Below are positions 6,383 through 8,510 of a stretch of DNA of 8,510 nt, piece by piece. Position 1 is the stretch's first letter, and every line of letters starts with the position of its first letter. The DNA is taken from the NCBI GenBank assembly GCA_018711785.1, contig DVHW01000138.1:1-8510 (forward strand). The letters are read 5' to 3'. The position numbers were made by a program, and so were the translations under genes. The notes under the pieces are model-generated. The model did no database searches. It saw nothing but the letters and a program-made list of their open reading frames with translations, and was not told the DNA's origin. This DNA comes from Candidatus Galloscillospira excrementavium. Its GTDB lineage: Bacteria > Bacillota > Clostridia > Oscillospirales > Oscillospiraceae.

Positions 6383-6406
6383 GGGCGGAAAATTAACAAA
6401 TAGTGA

Positions 6407-6443
6407 CAAAGGGCCCGGGGCGCTTGTGTCCCCGGGCCCTTTG
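6407..6443 (+). terminator. Hairpin after the ABC operon, weak or partial terminator
   Basis: A perfect 14-bp stem (CAAAGGGCCCGGGG at 6407-6420 with its complement at 6430-6443) around a 9-nt loop. Only the TTT that is part of the stem follows; downstream is GCAGTACAAT rather than a T run. It may be a weak terminator, a mRNA 3'-end stabiliser, or both. Confidence 0.6.
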
Positions 6444-6452
6444 CAGTACAAT
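6424..6452 (+). promoter_or_regulatory. Candidate promoter of the S41 protease gene
   Basis: TACAAT (6447-6452, 5/6) with TTGTGT (6424-6429, 3/6) exactly 17 bp upstream. The -35 lies inside the loop of the preceding hairpin and the spacer covers its right arm. The predicted start near 6459 leaves a leader of about 108 nt. Confidence 0.4.
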
Positions 6453-6465
6453 AGGGGCAGAATCC

Positions 6466-6493
6466 CCCGCCGCCGGTCTACCGCGGCGGCGGG
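6466..6493 (+). other. GC-rich 10-bp hairpin in the protease leader
   Basis: CCCGCCGCCG (6466-6475) pairs perfectly with CGGCGGCGGG (6484-6493) around an 8-nt loop. It would lie at the very 5' end of the protease mRNA if the candidate promoter is right, 73 bases before the start codon. No T run follows, so it is not a terminator. It may stabilise the mRNA 5' end. No known riboswitch fold was recognised. Confidence 0.45.
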
Positions 6494-6566
6494 CGCCATA
6501 TAGATAAGGCTGGACACGCCGCCTCCCGGGCGCGTGGACTGCCGGGAAAACTGAGGAGCCCCTGCC

Positions 6567-8480
6567 ATGAGAAACCGATTTTTTGTCCGCCTGACCACCC
6601 TGGCCCTCGCCCTCTGCTTGCTGGTGAGCGGGGCCCAGGCCCTGACCGCCCAGGAGGCGGTGGAGCTGCTGGAGAAATACTACATAGACGACCTGCCCGC
6701 CGCGGTCTATGAGCAGGACACGGCGGAGGGGGTCCTCTCTGCGCTGGGGGACCCCTACACCGAGCACTTTGACGCGGCGGCGTACCAGACCTTCCTGGAC
6801 AGTATGCGGGACCAGGTGCTGGTGGGCATCGGCGTGGTGTGCGAGGCCCACAGTCAGGGGGTCCTGCTCTCCCAGGTGATGGCGGACTCCCCGGCGGAGG
6901 AGGCCGGCCTGCGGGCCGGGGACGTGATCACGGCGGTGGACGGCCACTCCGCCGCCGGCGAGGCGCTGGAGACTGTGGGCGCTTGGCTGCGGGGAGAGGA
7001 GGGGACGACGGTGACCGTCACCTTCCTCCGGGATGGCCAGGCGGAGACCATCACCATGACCCGCCGGGCGGTGACCGTGCCAGCCACCTCGGCCAGCCTG
7101 CTGGACGGCCACATCGGCTGGTTTGAGTGTACCACCTTCGGCGAGGAGACCCTGGGCCACTTTGAAGACGGCGTGGCAGAGTATGACGATGCCGCCGACC
7201 GCTGGGTGGTGGACCTGCGCTCCAACGGCGGCGGGGACGTGAACGCCTCGGTGCAGACGGCGGGCACCTTTGCCGGGGCGGGCTATCTGGCCTACCTGCG
7301 GGACGGAGAGGGCCGGTACGGCGTCTACGTCCGGGAGGAGCCCGCCTCCACCCTGGACCCAGTGGTGGTCCTCACCGGCCCCTATACCGCCAGCGCGTCA
7401 GAGATCTTCGCCTCCATTATCCGGGACCGGCGGGAGGGCCTTGTGGTGGGGGAGCGCACCTACGGCAAGGGGGTGGCCCAGATCCTGCTGGACAGTGAAA
7501 ACGAGCCGGACTACTTCTCCGACGGGGACGGTATGAAGATCACCGCCTACCGCTATTTCTCCTATCAGGGTACGGCCACCGACAGCATCGGGGTCATCCC
7601 CCACCTGCTGATCTCCGGGGAGAATACCCCAGCTGTGGCCTGGCTGCTCTGCGCCTCCAATCCCGCCGGGGACACGGCGGGCCTGCTGCGGCTGGACCTG
7701 GGCTGGCGCTGGTACATCGACCTGGACGCCGCCCTGAGCGAGCCATACCGGGCCGCCTTCACCGAGCTGCTGGAGGCCATCCCGCCCAGCGCGGCCCTCT
7801 GGCGGGGCACCGGCGGCGCGGACGGCTGGGAGGCGGTGACGCCGGAGACCCTCTCCGCCGAGTACGGCCTGGACTACACCTCCCGCGGCTTTTCCGATAC
7901 AGAGAGCTCCGACTACGCCCTCGCCATCGACACCCTGGCCACTTACGGCCTGGTGGACGGGGTGGGGGAGGAGCGGTTCGCCCCGGCAAGCGGCCTCACC
8001 CGGGCCCAGCTCTGCGCTCTGGTGGTGAAGGCCATGCGCTATGAGGACGACGGGGCCGCGCTCCCCTTCTCCGATGTGGCGGAGGGGGCCTGGTACACCC
8101 CCTATCTCCGCGCCGCCTATGCCGCCGGGCTCATCGAGGGCTATGCCGACGGTACCTTCCGCCCCGACGCGCCGGTGAGCCGGCAGGAGCTCATCACCGT
8201 GCTGGGGCGCCTGGCCGCCCAGCTGTCCATGAACCTGTACCAGGCCGCCCAGTCCGGTCCGGAGGGGGGAGACTGGGGCGAGGCGGTGAGCGGGTTTGAC
8301 GACTGGGCCCGGCCCTGGGCCTGGCTGCTCTCCGAAAGCCAGACCAACCTCCTGGGCGGCGGGGTGAACCTGCTGTGGGCGGCACCGGAGGACATCGCCC
8401 CCCAGGAGACCGCCGCCCGGGAAGAGGCGGCCGCCCTGCTGTACAGCATCCTCTCCTACACCGGCATCCTCCCCGTGTGA
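6567..8480 (+). CDS. Secreted S41 (CtpA-like) serine protease with PDZ domain and SLH repeats
   Basis: 637-aa C-terminal-processing-type protease probably displayed on the wall outside the membrane. Domains in order: signal peptide 1-25 (basic start, hydrophobic core, AQA cleavage site); N-terminal cap to about 85; PDZ about 88-165 (VGIGVV, SPAEEAGLRAGDVITAVDG); S41 core about 170-350. The catalytic Ser276 in TASASE and Lys301 in GERTYGKG are 25 residues apart, as in D1 protease and E. coli Prc, and the ligand strand DLRSNGGGDV is present. After a linker of some 90 residues come three SLH repeats starting near F442, F501 and F577, with LTRAQ, VSRQE and AAREE at the TRAE position; the third is poor. 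SLH repeats bind secondary cell-wall polymers, so the protease would be wall-anchored and not membrane-bound as many CtpA proteins are. GAGGAG lies eight bases before ATG 6567. Its promoter candidate starts in the gap after the ABC operon. The substrate is unknown. Confidence 0.93.
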   Translation: MRNRFFVRLTTLALALCLLVSGAQALTAQEAVELLEKYYIDDLPAAVYEQDTAEGVLSALGDPYTEHFDAAAYQTFLDSMRDQVLVGIGVVCEAHSQGVLLSQVMADSPAEEAGLRAGDVITAVDGHSAAGEALETVGAWLRGEEGTTVTVTFLRDGQAETITMTRRAVTVPATSASLLDGHIGWFECTTFGEETLGHFEDGVAEYDDAADRWVVDLRSNGGGDVNASVQTAGTFAGAGYLAYLRDGEGRYGVYVREEPASTLDPVVVLTGPYTASASEIFASIIRDRREGLVVGERTYGKGVAQILLDSENEPDYFSDGDGMKITAYRYFSYQGTATDSIGVIPHLLISGENTPAVAWLLCASNPAGDTAGLLRLDLGWRWYIDLDAALSEPYRAAFTELLEAIPPSAALWRGTGGADGWEAVTPETLSAEYGLDYTSRGFSDTESSDYALAIDTLATYGLVDGVGEERFAPASGLTRAQLCALVVKAMRYEDDGAALPFSDVAEGAWYTPYLRAAYAAGLIEGYADGTFRPDAPVSRQELITVLGRLAAQLSMNLYQAAQSGPEGGDWGEAVSGFDDWARPWAWLLSESQTNLLGGGVNLLWAAPEDIAPQETAAREEAAALLYSILSYTGILPV

Positions 8481-8510
8481 CGAGTACGGCAAAAGAGACC
8501 GGGCCGGACC
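8481..8510 (+). other. Intergenic tail, possibly the left half of a terminator
   Basis: Thirty bases follow the protease stop. AAAAGAGACCGGGCCGGACC begins with an A run followed by GC-rich sequence, as in the left arm of an intrinsic terminator, but the window ends before any right arm. Nothing else is visible. Confidence 0.25.

Noticed and set aside
6567..6640. Possible lipoprotein signal in the protease (LAL-Cys17)
   Set aside because: The residue before the Cys is Leu, not Gly, Ala or Ser, and a good AQA signal peptidase I site follows at residues 23-25.

Overview
The window looks like chromosomal DNA from a GC-rich member of the Bacillota, most likely an Oscillospiraceae-type gut clostridium of the Flavonifractor / Intestinimonas / Lawsonibacter kind. 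This is inferred from strongly GC-biased third codon positions, good GGAGG-type ribosome binding sites, Gram-positive sigma-A promoters in short AT-rich gaps, an SLH-domain surface protease, and a peptidase T. No rRNA, tRNA, transposase, phage gene or CRISPR array was seen.

Layout, left to right. (1) 55-786 (+): a VanX-type D-Ala-D-Ala dipeptidase with all catalytic motifs. (2) A perfect 19-bp hairpin at 786-830 separates it from the convergent gene. (3) 841-1776 (-): an alpha/beta hydrolase of the monoacylglycerol lipase / S33 type. (4) 1777-1912: a short divergent gap with two candidate promoters that face each other and overlap. (5) 1913-3130 (+): peptidase T, followed by a strong terminator. 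(6) 3191-3538 (-): a 115-aa XRE-type repressor. (7) 3539-3767: an AT-rich divergent control region with three promoter candidates and three copies of a short repeat placed over them. (8) 3768-6382 (+): a tight three-gene operon of a small DUF1648-like membrane protein, an ABC ATPase and a roughly 12-TM ABC permease. (9) 6383-6566: a hairpin, a candidate promoter whose -35 lies in the hairpin loop, and a GC-rich leader. (10) 6567-8480 (+): a secreted S41 (CtpA-like) protease with PDZ and C-terminal SLH repeats. The last 30 bases hold no gene.

Three of the genes are peptidases or dipeptidases acting on small peptides, cell-wall dipeptide or extracytoplasmic proteins, but they have separate promoters and I see no sign that they form one pathway. 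The most coherent unit is XRE repressor / DUF1648 protein / ABC ATPase / ABC permease (3191-6382). A divergent regulator and its repeated candidate operators sit next to an exporter-like ABC pair led by a mini-SdpI-like protein. By analogy to SdpI this could be a self-protection or envelope-stress module, but its substrate cannot be read from the sequence. Most of the rest is ordinary, well-conserved housekeeping content.
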